Assembly: GCF_014640535.1 (NCBI RefSeq)
Contig: NZ_BMHD01000001.1
Span: 3,337,474-3,401,473, forward strand
DNA length: 64,000 bases
Direction of reading: 5' to 3'
Source of the DNA: Cnuibacter physcomitrellae
Lineage (GTDB): Bacteria; Actinomycetota; Actinomycetes; Actinomycetales; Microbacteriaceae
Under the pieces are notes generated by a model, which had not been told where the DNA came from, ran no database searches, and was given only the letters and a program-made list of their open reading frames with translations. Each line of letters opens with the position of its first letter. Position 1 is the stretch's first letter. Of this stretch, positions 52,434 through 62,130 are shown in pieces. Both the position numbers and the translations under genes were made by a program.

Positions 52434-54011
52434 ATGAATCCCACCACGGGAAGCACCCTCTCGGGGTCCGATGCGGCGGCCGCGCGCTGCCGCATCGGAG
52501 CCCGGATGGTGTGCAGGAGCTTCGGAGCGGTCCGGGCGAACGTCGACGTCGACCTGACCGTCAGGCCGGGCACGGTCCACGCGGTCGTCGGCGAGAACGG
52601 GGCGGGCAAGAGCACGCTCATGCGGATGCTCTACGGCCTCGATCGGCCCGACTCGGGCAGCATCGTGATCGACGACGCGGAGGTCGAGCTGTCGAGCCCG
52701 CGCGCGGCGATCGACCGCGGCATCGGACTCGTGCAGCAGGAGCTCGCGATCATCCCCGACCTCACCCTGCTCGAGAACCTCGTGCTGGGCGCCGAGCCCC
52801 GACGGGCCGGTCGGATCGACTGGAAGGCCGCCCGTGCGTCCGCGGACCAGCTGGCCGGCGAGGCGGGGGTCGACGTCGACTGGAGCGCCCGGGCGTCGGA
52901 GACGTCGATCGCGATCCAGCAGCAGATCGAGATCCTGCGCCTGGTCTACCGGGGAGCCGACGTGCTCATCCTCGACGAGCCCACCGCTGTGCTGGCGCCC
53001 GCCCAGGCCGACGAGCTCCTGCGTCTCATGGCGCGCCTGCGCGACGCCGGCCGGACCCTCCTCTTCATCAGCCACAAGCTCGACGAGGTCGTCGCCATCG
53101 CCGACGACGTGACCGTGCTCCGCGCCGGCCGTACGGTGGCTCAGCTGCCTCGCGCCGAGGTCGATCGCCCTGTGCTGGCCGGCCTCATCATCGGTGAGGG
53201 AGCGCTGCCGACCACGACCGTCCGCGAGCAGCAGGCCGGCGACGACGTCCTGACCGTCGCCGACCTCACCGCCCGCGACGACAAGGGCGTCCAGAAGCTC
53301 GCCGGACTGTCGTTCACCGTGCGCGCCGGTGAGATCCTCGGGGTCGCGGCGGTGGCCGGGAACGGCCAGGAGGAGCTCGCGGAGGCCCTGATCGGCATCC
53401 GCACGATCGAGGGCGGCTCGATCCGGGTCGGGGATCGGCGCGTCGACAGGCTGTCGCTCCGCCGGCGCCGACAGGCGGGCATGGCCTACGTGAGCGCGGA
53501 CCGCAAGCACGAGGGCCTCGCCCTCTCGCTCTCGCTCGCCGACAACGCGATCGCCGGTCCCGGGATCAGCGGACTCGCCCGCTTCGGATTCTTCTCGCCG
53601 CGCCGCGTGCGCGAGCGCGTGCAGCAGGTGCTCGGCCTGGCCGCCGTGAAGTACGGCGGATCGGGTGATCCCGCCAGCTCGCTCTCGGGCGGGAACCAGC
53701 AGCGCGTCGTGCTCGGCCGGGAGACCATCGGCCGGCCCCGCGTGCTCGTCGCCAGCCAGCCGACCCGCGGCGTCGACCTGCGCGGCATCGCCTACATCCA
53801 TGAGCTGCTCCTGCGCGCCCGCGCCGACGGCGCCGCCGTCGTGCTGTTCAGCGAGGAGATCGACGAGCTCCGCGAGCTCTCCGACCGCATCCTGGTGCTC
53901 CACCGGGGCGAGTCGTCGGGCACGCTGCCGCGCGGCGCCGGCCGTGCCGAGATCGGCGACCTCATGCTCGGCCACGGCGGAGCCCCGGAGTCGGGGGAGG
54001 TGCGGGCATGA
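52434..54011 (+). CDS. Nucleoside/simple-sugar ABC transporter ATP-binding protein
   Basis: 525 residues with two ABC domains, as in YufO/NupO and RbsA. The first has Walker A VGENGAGKSTLMRMLYG and Walker B VLILDEPTAVLAP; the second has the degenerate loop VAAVAGNGQEELAEAL and signature SLSGGNQQRVVLGRE with VLVASQPTRGVDL. It powers the importer formed with the next two permeases and the BMP lipoprotein. GGGAG lies nine bases before the ATG, and the stop overlaps the next gene by ATGA. Confidence 0.95.
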   Translation: MNPTTGSTLSGSDAAAARCRIGARMVCRSFGAVRANVDVDLTVRPGTVHAVVGENGAGKSTLMRMLYGLDRPDSGSIVIDDAEVELSSPRAAIDRGIGLVQQELAIIPDLTLLENLVLGAEPRRAGRIDWKAARASADQLAGEAGVDVDWSARASETSIAIQQQIEILRLVYRGADVLILDEPTAVLAPAQADELLRLMARLRDAGRTLLFISHKLDEVVAIADDVTVLRAGRTVAQLPRAEVDRPVLAGLIIGEGALPTTTVREQQAGDDVLTVADLTARDDKGVQKLAGLSFTVRAGEILGVAAVAGNGQEELAEALIGIRTIEGGSIRVGDRRVDRLSLRRRRQAGMAYVSADRKHEGLALSLSLADNAIAGPGISGLARFGFFSPRRVRERVQQVLGLAAVKYGGSGDPASSLSGGNQQRVVLGRETIGRPRVLVASQPTRGVDLRGIAYIHELLLRARADGAAVVLFSEEIDELRELSDRILVLHRGESSGTLPRGAGRAEIGDLMLGHGGAPESGEVRA

Positions 54012-55135
54012 GCGTCACCGCGACCCACACCGCGCCCGTCGAGCCGGAGCCGACCGACCCGGGCGCCGGCCGCATGACGCGCCTCCTCGAGGCGGTGCGC
54101 AACGTCGCCGTCCACGCCGGCGTGCCCGTCCTGCTCGCACTCGTCATCGGCGGCATCGTCCTCGCGGCCACCGGTGCCAACCCGTTCGCCGTCTACGGGC
54201 GGCTCGCGACCGAGGCCTTCGGCAGCCCGAGCCGGATCAACGCCACGCTCGCGGCGACGACCCCCATCCTGTTCACCGGCATCGCGGCCGCCTTCGCCTA
54301 CCGCGCCGGCGCGTTCACCGTCGGCGTCGAGGGCAGCTTCGTGCTCGGCGGCCTCACCGCCTCCGTCATCGGCAGTCAGATGGGCGGCGTCCCCGGCCCG
54401 ATCGCGATCGTCGTCACCCTCGCGGCCGCCGTGCTCGCGGGCGGCCTGGTCGCCCTCGTGCCGGCGCTGCTCCGGTCCCTCTGGAACGTCGACGAGGTCG
54501 TGACGACGCTGATGTTCAACTTCATCGTCGCGGGGCTCGCCGGATGGCTGGTGCAGTCGTTCTTCCTCGCTCCCGGCCAGGCGAACTCGTCCACCGAGTA
54601 CGTCGCCGAGAGCGCCGAGCTGCCGCCCCTCGCGCCGCCCGGTCAGACCAACGTCGGCCTCATCGTGGCCCTCCTCGTGCTCGTCGGCTACTTCCTCTGG
54701 ATGCGGTACACGACGATCGGCTACGAGTTCCGTGCCGTCGGCAGCGCGCCGCGCTTCTCCACCGCCCAGGGTCTCCGGGTGCGCACCGTCATCGCGACGG
54801 GGCTCATCGGCGCCGGACTCATCGGCGGACTCGGCGGCGGAGCCCACGCACTCGGCGTCGTCCACCGCTACTCGGAGGGCTTCTCCGCGAGCTTCGGCTT
54901 CACCGGCATCGCCATCGCGCTGCTGGCGCGCTTCAACCCGATCGGCATCCTCGTCGGCGCCATCCTGTTCGGCGCCCTCAACGCCGCGGGCGCGACCGTG
55001 CAGCTGTTCATCAACCTGCCCGTGCAGCTCATCGACATCCTCGAGGGGACGGTCATGATCTTCGCGGTCGCCACCTTCGTCCTGCCGCGGTTCCTCACCA
55101 GACGCCGCCGACTGCAGAGAGGCGGTGCGGCATGA
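54008..55135 (+). CDS. ABC transporter permease (YufP/NupP-like)
   Basis: 375 residues with about nine helices and the BPD_transp_2 pattern (ALVIGGIVLAATGANPFAVYG; FRAVGSAPRFSTAQGL near the cytoplasmic coupling loop). It is one of two non-identical permeases of the nucleoside-type importer, coupled by ATGA overlaps to the ATPase before and the permease after. Confidence 0.93.
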   Translation: MSVTATHTAPVEPEPTDPGAGRMTRLLEAVRNVAVHAGVPVLLALVIGGIVLAATGANPFAVYGRLATEAFGSPSRINATLAATTPILFTGIAAAFAYRAGAFTVGVEGSFVLGGLTASVIGSQMGGVPGPIAIVVTLAAAVLAGGLVALVPALLRSLWNVDEVVTTLMFNFIVAGLAGWLVQSFFLAPGQANSSTEYVAESAELPPLAPPGQTNVGLIVALLVLVGYFLWMRYTTIGYEFRAVGSAPRFSTAQGLRVRTVIATGLIGAGLIGGLGGGAHALGVVHRYSEGFSASFGFTGIAIALLARFNPIGILVGAILFGALNAAGATVQLFINLPVQLIDILEGTVMIFAVATFVLPRFLTRRRRLQRGGAA

Positions 55136-56034
55136 TCGACGCCATCCTCGCGTCCGCGCTGACGCTGTCCGTCCCCCTGGTGTTCGCCGCACTCGGCGGC
55201 GCCATCCACCGTCAGGCCGGCGTGGTGAACATCGGCCTCGAGGCGCACATGATCACCGGCGCCTTCATCGGGGCGCTGCTGAGCGGCTGGACCGGCAGCT
55301 GGATCGTCGGCACGATCGCCGGCGTGGTCGCGGGCGCCATCACGGGCGGCATCATGAGCCTGCTGATCACCCGCCTGCACGGGAACGAGATCATCGTCGG
55401 TCTCGGGTTCAACATCGTGACCTTCGGTGTGATCGGATACCTCCTCCGTTCGGTGTTCGGGGTCTCCGGCACGCTGCAGCCGGAGGGGCTCGAGCGGCTG
55501 CCCTCCCTCGTCATCCCCGGCGTCGCCGACGTCCCCGTGCTCGGGGCCATCGTCTCGGGCAAGGACCCCTTGTTCTGGCTCGCGATCCTCGCGGTGCCCG
55601 TGCTCGTCTGGCTGTTCGCGCACACCCGCTGGGGGCTCCGCCTGCGGGCGACCGGCGCGTCCGAGCCCGCCAGCGCGTCGCTGGGGCTCCGGACCGCGGG
55701 CATCCGGGACGGCGCGGGCATCATCGCCGGCGCCCTCGCGGCGCTCGGCGGCGTGGCGCTCAGCCTCGGGACGGTCGGGCTGTTCAACGAGAACATGACC
55801 GCCGGACGCGGCTACGTCGCGCTCGCCGCGTTCTACTTCGGCCGCTCGCGTCCGCTGCCCACCGCCCTGGCCTGTCTCCTGTTCGGGTTCTTCGACGCCC
55901 TGCAGATCCGCATCCAGACCTCCGGCGGCTTCTCCGCCGACATCGTCTCCACCCTCCCGTACGTCGCCGTCGTGGTCGTCCTGGCCATCACGGGCATCCG
56001 TCAGTACGCCCGCTCCTCACGAAAGATCGCCTGA
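55132..56034 (+). CDS. ABC transporter permease (YufQ/NupQ-like)
   Basis: 300 residues, the shorter partner permease of BMP-type importers. It opens LASALTLSVPLVFAALGGAIHRQAGVVNIGLEAHMITGAF, the standard motif of this subfamily, and has a coupling loop LRATGASEPASASLGL. It overlaps the upstream permease by ATGA; five bases separate it from the isochorismatase-like gene. Confidence 0.94.
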   Translation: MIDAILASALTLSVPLVFAALGGAIHRQAGVVNIGLEAHMITGAFIGALLSGWTGSWIVGTIAGVVAGAITGGIMSLLITRLHGNEIIVGLGFNIVTFGVIGYLLRSVFGVSGTLQPEGLERLPSLVIPGVADVPVLGAIVSGKDPLFWLAILAVPVLVWLFAHTRWGLRLRATGASEPASASLGLRTAGIRDGAGIIAGALAALGGVALSLGTVGLFNENMTAGRGYVALAAFYFGRSRPLPTALACLLFGFFDALQIRIQTSGGFSADIVSTLPYVAVVVVLAITGIRQYARSSRKIA

Positions 56035-56039
56035 GCACC

Positions 56040-56636
56040 ATGTCCGACGAATCCGTCACCGCCGACCCGGGATCCGAGCCGCGCGTCCCCACCGCCCTCG
56101 TGCTCGTGGACCTCATCGCGTCGTTCTTCGACCCGGCCGAGGCGAACTTCTACCCCGCCGCCCCCGAGGTGCTGGACCCCATCCGGACGCTGCTCGAGGA
56201 GGCACGGAGCCGCGGAACGCTGGTCGTGCACGCCGTCGAGCGCCACCACCCGGGCCTCGAGGACTTCGAGTTCGCGAAGCTGCCCCGTCATCACGAGGCC
56301 GGCGCGAGCGATGCGGCCTACGTACCCGGGTTCGAGCCCGTCGCCTCGGGCCGTGAGGTCGAGGTGTTCAAGCGCCGCTACTCGGCCTTCTACGCCACCG
56401 ACCTCGACCTGCTCCTGCGCGAGCAGGGCATCCGCCGGCTGATCATCGTCGGCGTCAAGACGAACGTGTGCATCCGCGCCACCGCCCAGGATGCGTTCGC
56501 CGGGGGCTTCGAGGTGTGGGTGCCCGCGGAGACCACGAACTCGAACCGACCGCACCTCGGGGCGGCGAGCCTGGAGGACATCGAGCGCTACTTCGGCGCG
56601 GTCCCCACGCTCGAGGAAGCGATCGCCTCGCTGTGA
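56040..56636 (+). CDS. Isochorismatase-family hydrolase
   Basis: 198 residues, cysteine hydrolase. The triad is visible: Asp in TALVLVDLIASFFDP, Lys/Arg region in EVFKRRYSAFYATDLD and Cys in VGVKTNVCIRATAQDAF. Members include nicotinamidases, ureidoacrylate and N-carbamoyl amidohydrolases. In this operon an amide-hydrolysing step on the base part of an imported nucleoside-like compound is plausible but not proven. The stop overlaps the kinase start as GTGA. Confidence 0.9.
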   Translation: MSDESVTADPGSEPRVPTALVLVDLIASFFDPAEANFYPAAPEVLDPIRTLLEEARSRGTLVVHAVERHHPGLEDFEFAKLPRHHEAGASDAAYVPGFEPVASGREVEVFKRRYSAFYATDLDLLLREQGIRRLIIVGVKTNVCIRATAQDAFAGGFEVWVPAETTNSNRPHLGAASLEDIERYFGAVPTLEEAIASL

Positions 56637-57592
56637 GCCCCACCACGTCCTCCGCCCTCGCGGTCGTCGGCTACGCCAGCCTCGACTCCGCGACGTCGAC
56701 GACCCACTTCCGGGGTGTCGACGCCACGAGCATCCTCCGGCGGCCGCTGCGCTCCGACACCCCGTCGATCGGCGGCATCGCCCACCTGGTGGCCGCGGCC
56801 GCGGCGAACGGCGCCGAGGTGATGGCCGTGTCCTGGATCGGCCACGACCGGAACGGCGGGCTCTGGCGCTCCGCTCTCCTCGAGACCGGCGCCTCGGATG
56901 CGGGGCTCGCCGTGCACGGCGAGCGCAGTCCGAGCGCCACCATGCTCGAGATCGAGTCGGGCGGCACGATCTGCTTCTTCGATCCGGGCACGTGCCATCC
57001 CGAGAGGCTCGACGACGGGCAGGTCGCCGTGCTGCGCGCCGCAGGCACCGTGCTCCTCACCGTCGCGCCCCGCTCCCTCACCGAGCACGTCCTCGACGAG
57101 CTGCCGCCGGACGTCCGGCTCGTCTGGGCGGTCAAGCACGACGCCGATGCCTACGACGGCGCGCTCGTGCGGCGCCTGCTCGCCCGAGCGGACGCGGTCA
57201 GCTTCGCCCGGGGTGAGCGCCCGTTCCTCGAGGCGCAGGGCCCGCTGTCGTCGTCCGTGCGTCCCGGCACGGTGCTGCTGGAGACCCTGGGTGCGGAGGG
57301 CGTGCGATGGGAGGTCGCCGGGGAGGGCCGATCCGGTTCCCTCACCGTGGAACGGGTGAGCGCCGCCGACACCACGGGGGCGGGCGACACCTTCATCGGC
57401 ACCGCCGCCGCCGACCTCGCCCGGCTGCCGAGCGACTCCGCGCTCACCGACGAGACGCTCGACGAGCTGGTCGCGCGAGCGTCGGCCGCCGCCCGCGACC
57501 TCCTCCTCTCACGCGCCACGACGCGCCCCCACGAACCCGCACCGCACGACGGTGCACCACAGAACGAAGGAGTCACCCATGCCGAGCGCTAA
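56633..57592 (+). CDS. PfkB-family carbohydrate/nucleoside kinase
   Basis: 319 residues from GTG. The N-terminal GG region reads TPSIGGIAHLVAAAAANGAEV and the C-terminal ATP/catalytic motif is SAADTTGAGDTFIGTAAADL with the catalytic Asp. It would phosphorylate a sugar or nucleoside released in the pathway. The C-terminus (ATTRPHEPAPHDGAPQNEG) is disordered and its gene overlaps the phosphorylase gene by 14 bases. Confidence 0.9.
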   Translation: MSPTTSSALAVVGYASLDSATSTTHFRGVDATSILRRPLRSDTPSIGGIAHLVAAAAANGAEVMAVSWIGHDRNGGLWRSALLETGASDAGLAVHGERSPSATMLEIESGGTICFFDPGTCHPERLDDGQVAVLRAAGTVLLTVAPRSLTEHVLDELPPDVRLVWAVKHDADAYDGALVRRLLARADAVSFARGERPFLEAQGPLSSSVRPGTVLLETLGAEGVRWEVAGEGRSGSLTVERVSAADTTGAGDTFIGTAAADLARLPSDSALTDETLDELVARASAAARDLLLSRATTRPHEPAPHDGAPQNEGVTHAER

Positions 57593-58331
57593 CGCCTGGT
57601 ACCTGCGCTGCGGCGCCGACGAGGTCGGCGAGTCGGCGGTCCTCGTCGGCGACCGGGGGCGTGTGCTGCTCGCGGCCGACATGCTCGAGGACGCCACGAT
57701 CCTCAACGAGGACCGCGGGCTCACCACCGCCACCGGCACCCACGCCGGCCACCGCATCACCGTGTCGGCCTTCGGCATGGGAGCCCCCATCGCCGCGGTC
57801 GTGCTGCACGAGCTCGCGATGCTCGGCGTGAAGCGCTTCCTCCGTCTGGGTACTGCGATGACCGTGGGCGACACGGAGCTCGGCGAGTTCGTCGTGGCCC
57901 ACGGCGCCGTCCGCAACGAGTCGACGTCGGCGTCGTACCTCCCGCTCGCGTTCCCGGCGGTACCCGACCTGCCGCTCACCGTCGACGTCGAGGCGGCCGT
58001 CTCCGCCTCCGGCGTCCCGCACCGCTCGGGGCTGTTCGCCACCTTCGACGGCTTCTACACCGAGATGTTCGAGACCGGATCCGGCACCGAGCCGGTCCAG
58101 GACCGCTACGCCTCCCTCGCCCGCGCGGGCGTCATCGCGACCGACATGGAGACCAGCGCCATCTTCGTGGCCGCCCGTGCTCTCGGGGTGTCCGCCGCGT
58201 CGCTGTGCCTGGCCAGCGTCTCGGGCCTCACCAACGACAAGATGCCGCACGACGAGCGCGTCGCCGCCGAGCGCGCGCTCCTCGAGACCGGCTTCGGCGC
58301 GCTCTCCGCCCACGCGCCGATCGCCGCCTGA
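57579..58331 (+). CDS. Nucleoside phosphorylase (uridine phosphorylase-like)
   Basis: 250 residues, PNP/UDP fold. Phosphate-binding and core motifs are AFGMGAPIAAVVLHEL, RFLRLGTAMTV and the ribose-binding ATDMETSAIFVAA (Glu in MET). It splits a nucleoside into base and sugar 1-phosphate. AAGGAG lies upstream of the ATG at 57579. With the BMP importer before it, this is the strongest evidence that the operon handles a nucleoside-like substrate. Confidence 0.92.
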   Translation: MPSANAWYLRCGADEVGESAVLVGDRGRVLLAADMLEDATILNEDRGLTTATGTHAGHRITVSAFGMGAPIAAVVLHELAMLGVKRFLRLGTAMTVGDTELGEFVVAHGAVRNESTSASYLPLAFPAVPDLPLTVDVEAAVSASGVPHRSGLFATFDGFYTEMFETGSGTEPVQDRYASLARAGVIATDMETSAIFVAARALGVSAASLCLASVSGLTNDKMPHDERVAAERALLETGFGALSAHAPIAA

Positions 58332-58353
58332 CCTTCCTCCCGAAAGGACCACC

Positions 58354-59142
58354 ATGACCATCGCACAGGACTACTTCGACGACGTGATCGCCAAGATCGG
58401 CGCCGTCCGCGACACCCAGGCCGACCGGATCGAGGAGGCCGCGCGCATCTGCGCCGACAGCATCCAGGGTGACGGCCTCGTCTTCACGTTCGGCACGGGC
58501 CACGGCGGGTTCGCGGCGCTCGAGTCGTTCCCCCGCACCGGCGGCGTGACCGGCTTCCGACCGATCGTGGAGTCGTCGATCGCGCTCATGCACCACGTGC
58601 TGGGCGACCAGGGCACCGCCCAGTACCGCTTCATGCACACCCAGGAGGGCTACGGCAAGGCGATCCTGCGGTCGCACCAGATCAAGGAGGGCGACTCCCT
58701 CATCCTGTTCAGCCACTCCGGGATCAACGCCGTCATCCTCGACATGGCTGTGGAGTTCAAGGAGCGCGGGCTCAAGGTGATCGGCGTCACGAGCGTGCCG
58801 CACTCGTCCCAGGTCGCGAGCCGTCACTCGTCGGGCAAGCGCCTCTACGAGATCGCCGACGTGACGATCGACACGGGCATCCCGCTGGAGGACGCGTCGC
58901 AGTTCATCGACGGCCTGGAGTTCCCGGTCGGCCCCACGTCGACGTCCATCGCCGTGGCCGTGTCGCACGCGATCAACGCGTCGACGGCGGCCGAGCTGGT
59001 GTCGCGCGGCTACGAGCCGATGATCATGGTGAACACCAACTCGAACCGGACGAAGCTCGCCCACCAGCAGAACGACCGCAACTACGAGGAGCTGTGGCGA
59101 CGACTCCGCGACCGCGACTTCTCGGCTCCGGTGGTGCGATGA
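58354..59142 (+). CDS. SIS-domain phosphosugar-binding protein (UPF0309-like)
   Basis: 262 residues. The SIS fold shows LVFTFGTGHGGFAALESFPRTGG near the N-terminus and SLILFSHSGINAVILDMAVEFKERGLKVIGVTS in the middle (phosphosugar-binding SHSG). It may isomerise the sugar phosphate released by the phosphorylase or kinase. GAAAGGACC precedes the ATG, and the stop overlaps the first aldehyde dehydrogenase by ATGA. Confidence 0.88.
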   Translation: MTIAQDYFDDVIAKIGAVRDTQADRIEEAARICADSIQGDGLVFTFGTGHGGFAALESFPRTGGVTGFRPIVESSIALMHHVLGDQGTAQYRFMHTQEGYGKAILRSHQIKEGDSLILFSHSGINAVILDMAVEFKERGLKVIGVTSVPHSSQVASRHSSGKRLYEIADVTIDTGIPLEDASQFIDGLEFPVGPTSTSIAVAVSHAINASTAAELVSRGYEPMIMVNTNSNRTKLAHQQNDRNYEELWRRLRDRDFSAPVVR

Positions 59143-60590
59143 CCAGCCGCGGCCTCTACCTCGCCGGCGGATGGACGGACGCCCTCTCCGGCGAGCGGCT
59201 CGACGTCACCGACCCCGGCACCGGCGAGATCGTCGGCAGCACCGCGGCCGCAGGAGCCGCCGACGTCGACCGTGCGGTCGACGCCGCGCTCGCGGCGCAG
59301 CGTCTCTGGGCCGACACCCCGGCCGGGGAGCGCGCGGCGATCCTCCACGCCGCGGCCGATCGCATCGAGGCGCGGATCGAGGAGATCGCGCGACTGCTCA
59401 CGCTCGAGCAGGGCAAGCCGCTCCCCGACAGCCGCAAGGAGATCGGGTTCGCGATCGAGGTCTTCCACTACTACGCCGAGGAGGGCAAGCGGGTGCCCGG
59501 CGCGCTGCGCCCGACGCAGCGACGCGACATCCGCTCGATCGTGCAGTGGGCGCCCGTCGGCGTCGTCGGCGCGGTCGTGCCGTGGAACTACCCGGTCGAC
59601 CTCTACGCCTGGAAGGTGGGTCCGGCGCTCGCCGCCGGCGACGCGATCATCGTGAAGCCGCCGCTCGAGTCGCCGCTGGCGATCGGCGTCGTCGTGGAGT
59701 GCTTCCACGACGCCGGGCTCCCGGCGGGCCTGCTGTCCGACCTGCCCGGCGGACTCGAGGCGGGGGAGCGGATCTCGTCGCACCCGCGGATCGCGATGGT
59801 CACCGCGACCGCGTCGACCGCGACCGGGCAGGCGATCATGCGCTCCGCCGCGGGCACCATGAAGCGGCTCTCGCTGGAGCTCGGCGGTCAGAGCCCGTTC
59901 ATCGTGCTCGACGACGCCGACGTGCCCGCCGCGGCCGCTGCGGCCGCCCGTCGGTCCTTCTCCAACGCCGGGCAGATCTGCATCGCCGTGAACCGCATCC
60001 TCGTCGCCGACCCGATCGCCGACGAGTTCGTGGCGGCGGTGTCGGCGGAGGCGGAGCGCATCCGGATCGGTCACGGCCTCGACCCCGCGACCACCGGCGG
60101 CCCGGCCACGACGGAGGCGGTGCTCGGCAAGGCCGAACGCCACATCGCGGATGCGGTGGATCGCGGCGCGGTGGTCACCACGGGAGGTCACCGTCTCCGC
60201 GACGGCGACCTCGCGCGAGGCCACTACTTCGCGCCCGCCGTCGTCGACCGCGTGCCGCTGGACGCGCTCGCCATGACCGAGGAGACCTTCGGCCCGGTCG
60301 TCGCCGTGCACCGCTACGCCGCCGACCTCGACGTCGACGGGCTGGCCGACCTGGCCAACGACAACGCGGCGGGGCTGGCCGCCTACGTCTTCGGTGGCGA
60401 CCTCGATCGCGCCTGGGGCCTGGCGGAGCGGCTCGAGGTGGGCGGCGTCGGGGTCAACATCAACGACATCACCGAGCTGCAGGCGCCGTTCGGCGGATGG
60501 AAGATGTCGGGCTTCGGGCGCGAGCTCGGACCGGAGGGGCTCACCGCCTTCATGCAGCAGCGCCACATCCGGATGCTGCGCCGCTACTGA
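59139..60590 (+). CDS. Aldehyde dehydrogenase (first of two)
   Basis: 483 residues, NAD(P)-dependent. The catalytic Glu is in LSLELGGQSPFIVL and the catalytic Cys in FSNAGQICIAVNRI; the cofactor Lys is in GDAIIVKPPLESP. It looks like a succinate/glutarate-semialdehyde or lactaldehyde-type enzyme, but substrate specificity cannot be read off. It is coupled to the SIS gene by ATGA. Stop to the next gene: 85 bases. Confidence 0.93.
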   Translation: MTSRGLYLAGGWTDALSGERLDVTDPGTGEIVGSTAAAGAADVDRAVDAALAAQRLWADTPAGERAAILHAAADRIEARIEEIARLLTLEQGKPLPDSRKEIGFAIEVFHYYAEEGKRVPGALRPTQRRDIRSIVQWAPVGVVGAVVPWNYPVDLYAWKVGPALAAGDAIIVKPPLESPLAIGVVVECFHDAGLPAGLLSDLPGGLEAGERISSHPRIAMVTATASTATGQAIMRSAAGTMKRLSLELGGQSPFIVLDDADVPAAAAAAARRSFSNAGQICIAVNRILVADPIADEFVAAVSAEAERIRIGHGLDPATTGGPATTEAVLGKAERHIADAVDRGAVVTTGGHRLRDGDLARGHYFAPAVVDRVPLDALAMTEETFGPVVAVHRYAADLDVDGLADLANDNAAGLAAYVFGGDLDRAWGLAERLEVGGVGVNINDITELQAPFGGWKMSGFGRELGPEGLTAFMQQRHIRMLRRY

Positions 60591-60675
60591 GCGTGCGCTG
60601 TCGCGTCAGCGTGACGGCACGGCACGGCGACAGGATGGGCCCGCGAGGGACGAGAACCAGGAAGGACGAGGATCG

Positions 60676-62130
60676 ATGACCGCGACGGTCGACCTCCACC
60701 ACCGCATCGGCGGCCGCTGGACCGACGGCTCAGGCGAGCCGGTGGAGAGCTGGAGCCCCGCGCACCCCGATCGGCTCGTCGCCGCCGGGCGCGCGGCGGG
60801 CGATGACGAACTGGACGCGGCGGTCGAGGCGGCGCGTCAGGCGGCGTCGGGCTGGGCGAGGACGCCCGCGGCGAGTCGCGGCGCGTTCCTGCGCGAGGCC
60901 GGCCGCCTGCTGTCCGCACGCGCGGACGGGCTCGGCGCCGAACTGGCCGAGGAGGAGGGGAAGACCCTCGCGGAGGGCATCGGCGAGGTCCGTCGCGCGG
61001 CGCAGATCCTCGACTACGTCTCCGGCGTCGGCGACCGCGTGGCCGGCACCGTGCATCACTCGCCGCGCCCGGGCGAGCGGATCCTCGTGACGCGGCGACC
61101 GCTCGGCGTCATCGCGGCGATCACGCCGTTCAACTTCCCGATCGCCATCCCCGCCTGGAAGATCGCGCCCGCGCTCGCCCACGGCAACACCGTGGTGTGG
61201 AAGCCCGCGGATCCGGTGCCGCTCCTCGCGCTGCGGCTGGCGGAGGCGCTCGTCGAGGCGGGCCTGCCCGACGGGGTCCTCAACCTGCTGATCGGCGGTC
61301 CCGACCTCGGGAGGGCGATGGTCGCGCATCCGGGGATCGACGGCATCACGTTCACGGGATCGACCGCGGTCGGCCGGAGCATCGCCTCCGCCGCGGCTGC
61401 GCGCGGCGTGCCGGTGCAGGCGGAGCTCGGGGGCAAGAACGCCGCCGTGGTGCTGGCCGACGTCGACCTCGACCTCGCGGTGGACCAGGTCGCCGCGGGC
61501 GCCTTCAACTCCAGCGGGCAGAAGTGCACCGCGACCTCGCGGATCATCGTGGACGAGTCGGTCGCCGACGAGTTCCTCGCTCGTCTGGTCGCGCGCGCGG
61601 ACGCCCTGGTCGTCGGGGATCCGCTCGATCCCGCGACCCAGGTCGGCCCGGTCATCTCGGGCCGCGCGCGCGAGTCGATGCTCGGTGCCGTCGCCGCGGC
61701 GAGCGCATCCGGGGTCACCCGGCTCACCTCCCGCGAGCCCGCACTCGGCGCGGCGGGCGACGGGCACTTCGTCGCCCCGACCGTGCTGGACTGCACCGGC
61801 ACCGACGCGGCGGTCTGGGACGACGAGCTGTTCGGTCCCATCGTCGGCGTGAAGCGCGTGAGCGGAGCGGCGGAGGCGTTCGCCGAGGCGAACCGGGGCG
61901 AGTTCGGCCTGACCGCCGCCGTGTTCACCCGTGACCTCGGCACCGCCCTCGAGGCGATCGAGGCCATCGACACCGGCATCCTGCACGTCAACTCGGAGTC
62001 GGCCGGCGCCGATCCGCACGTGCCGTTCGGCGGCGCCAAGGGCAGCGGGCTGGGCCCGAAGGAGCAGGGCGAGGCGGCCCAGGACTTCTTCACGCACACC
62101 ACCACGGTCTACCTGCGGGGCGGGTCGTGA
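60676..62130 (+). CDS. Aldehyde dehydrogenase (second, 2-oxoglutarate-semialdehyde-like)
   Basis: 484 residues. The catalytic Glu is in VQAELGGKNAAVVL, the Cys in FNSSGQKCTATSRIIV, and ITPFNFPIAIPAWKIAPAL is present. The GQKCTATSR form of the Cys motif is typical of 2-oxoglutarate-semialdehyde (2,5-dioxopentanoate) and related dehydrogenases, suggesting a C5 semialdehyde, though this is only a resemblance. It shares little detail with the first dehydrogenase, so the two probably act on different intermediates. The stop overlaps the CoA-transferase start as GTGA. Confidence 0.92.
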   Translation: MTATVDLHHRIGGRWTDGSGEPVESWSPAHPDRLVAAGRAAGDDELDAAVEAARQAASGWARTPAASRGAFLREAGRLLSARADGLGAELAEEEGKTLAEGIGEVRRAAQILDYVSGVGDRVAGTVHHSPRPGERILVTRRPLGVIAAITPFNFPIAIPAWKIAPALAHGNTVVWKPADPVPLLALRLAEALVEAGLPDGVLNLLIGGPDLGRAMVAHPGIDGITFTGSTAVGRSIASAAAARGVPVQAELGGKNAAVVLADVDLDLAVDQVAAGAFNSSGQKCTATSRIIVDESVADEFLARLVARADALVVGDPLDPATQVGPVISGRARESMLGAVAAASASGVTRLTSREPALGAAGDGHFVAPTVLDCTGTDAAVWDDELFGPIVGVKRVSGAAEAFAEANRGEFGLTAAVFTRDLGTALEAIEAIDTGILHVNSESAGADPHVPFGGAKGSGLGPKEQGEAAQDFFTHTTTVYLRGGS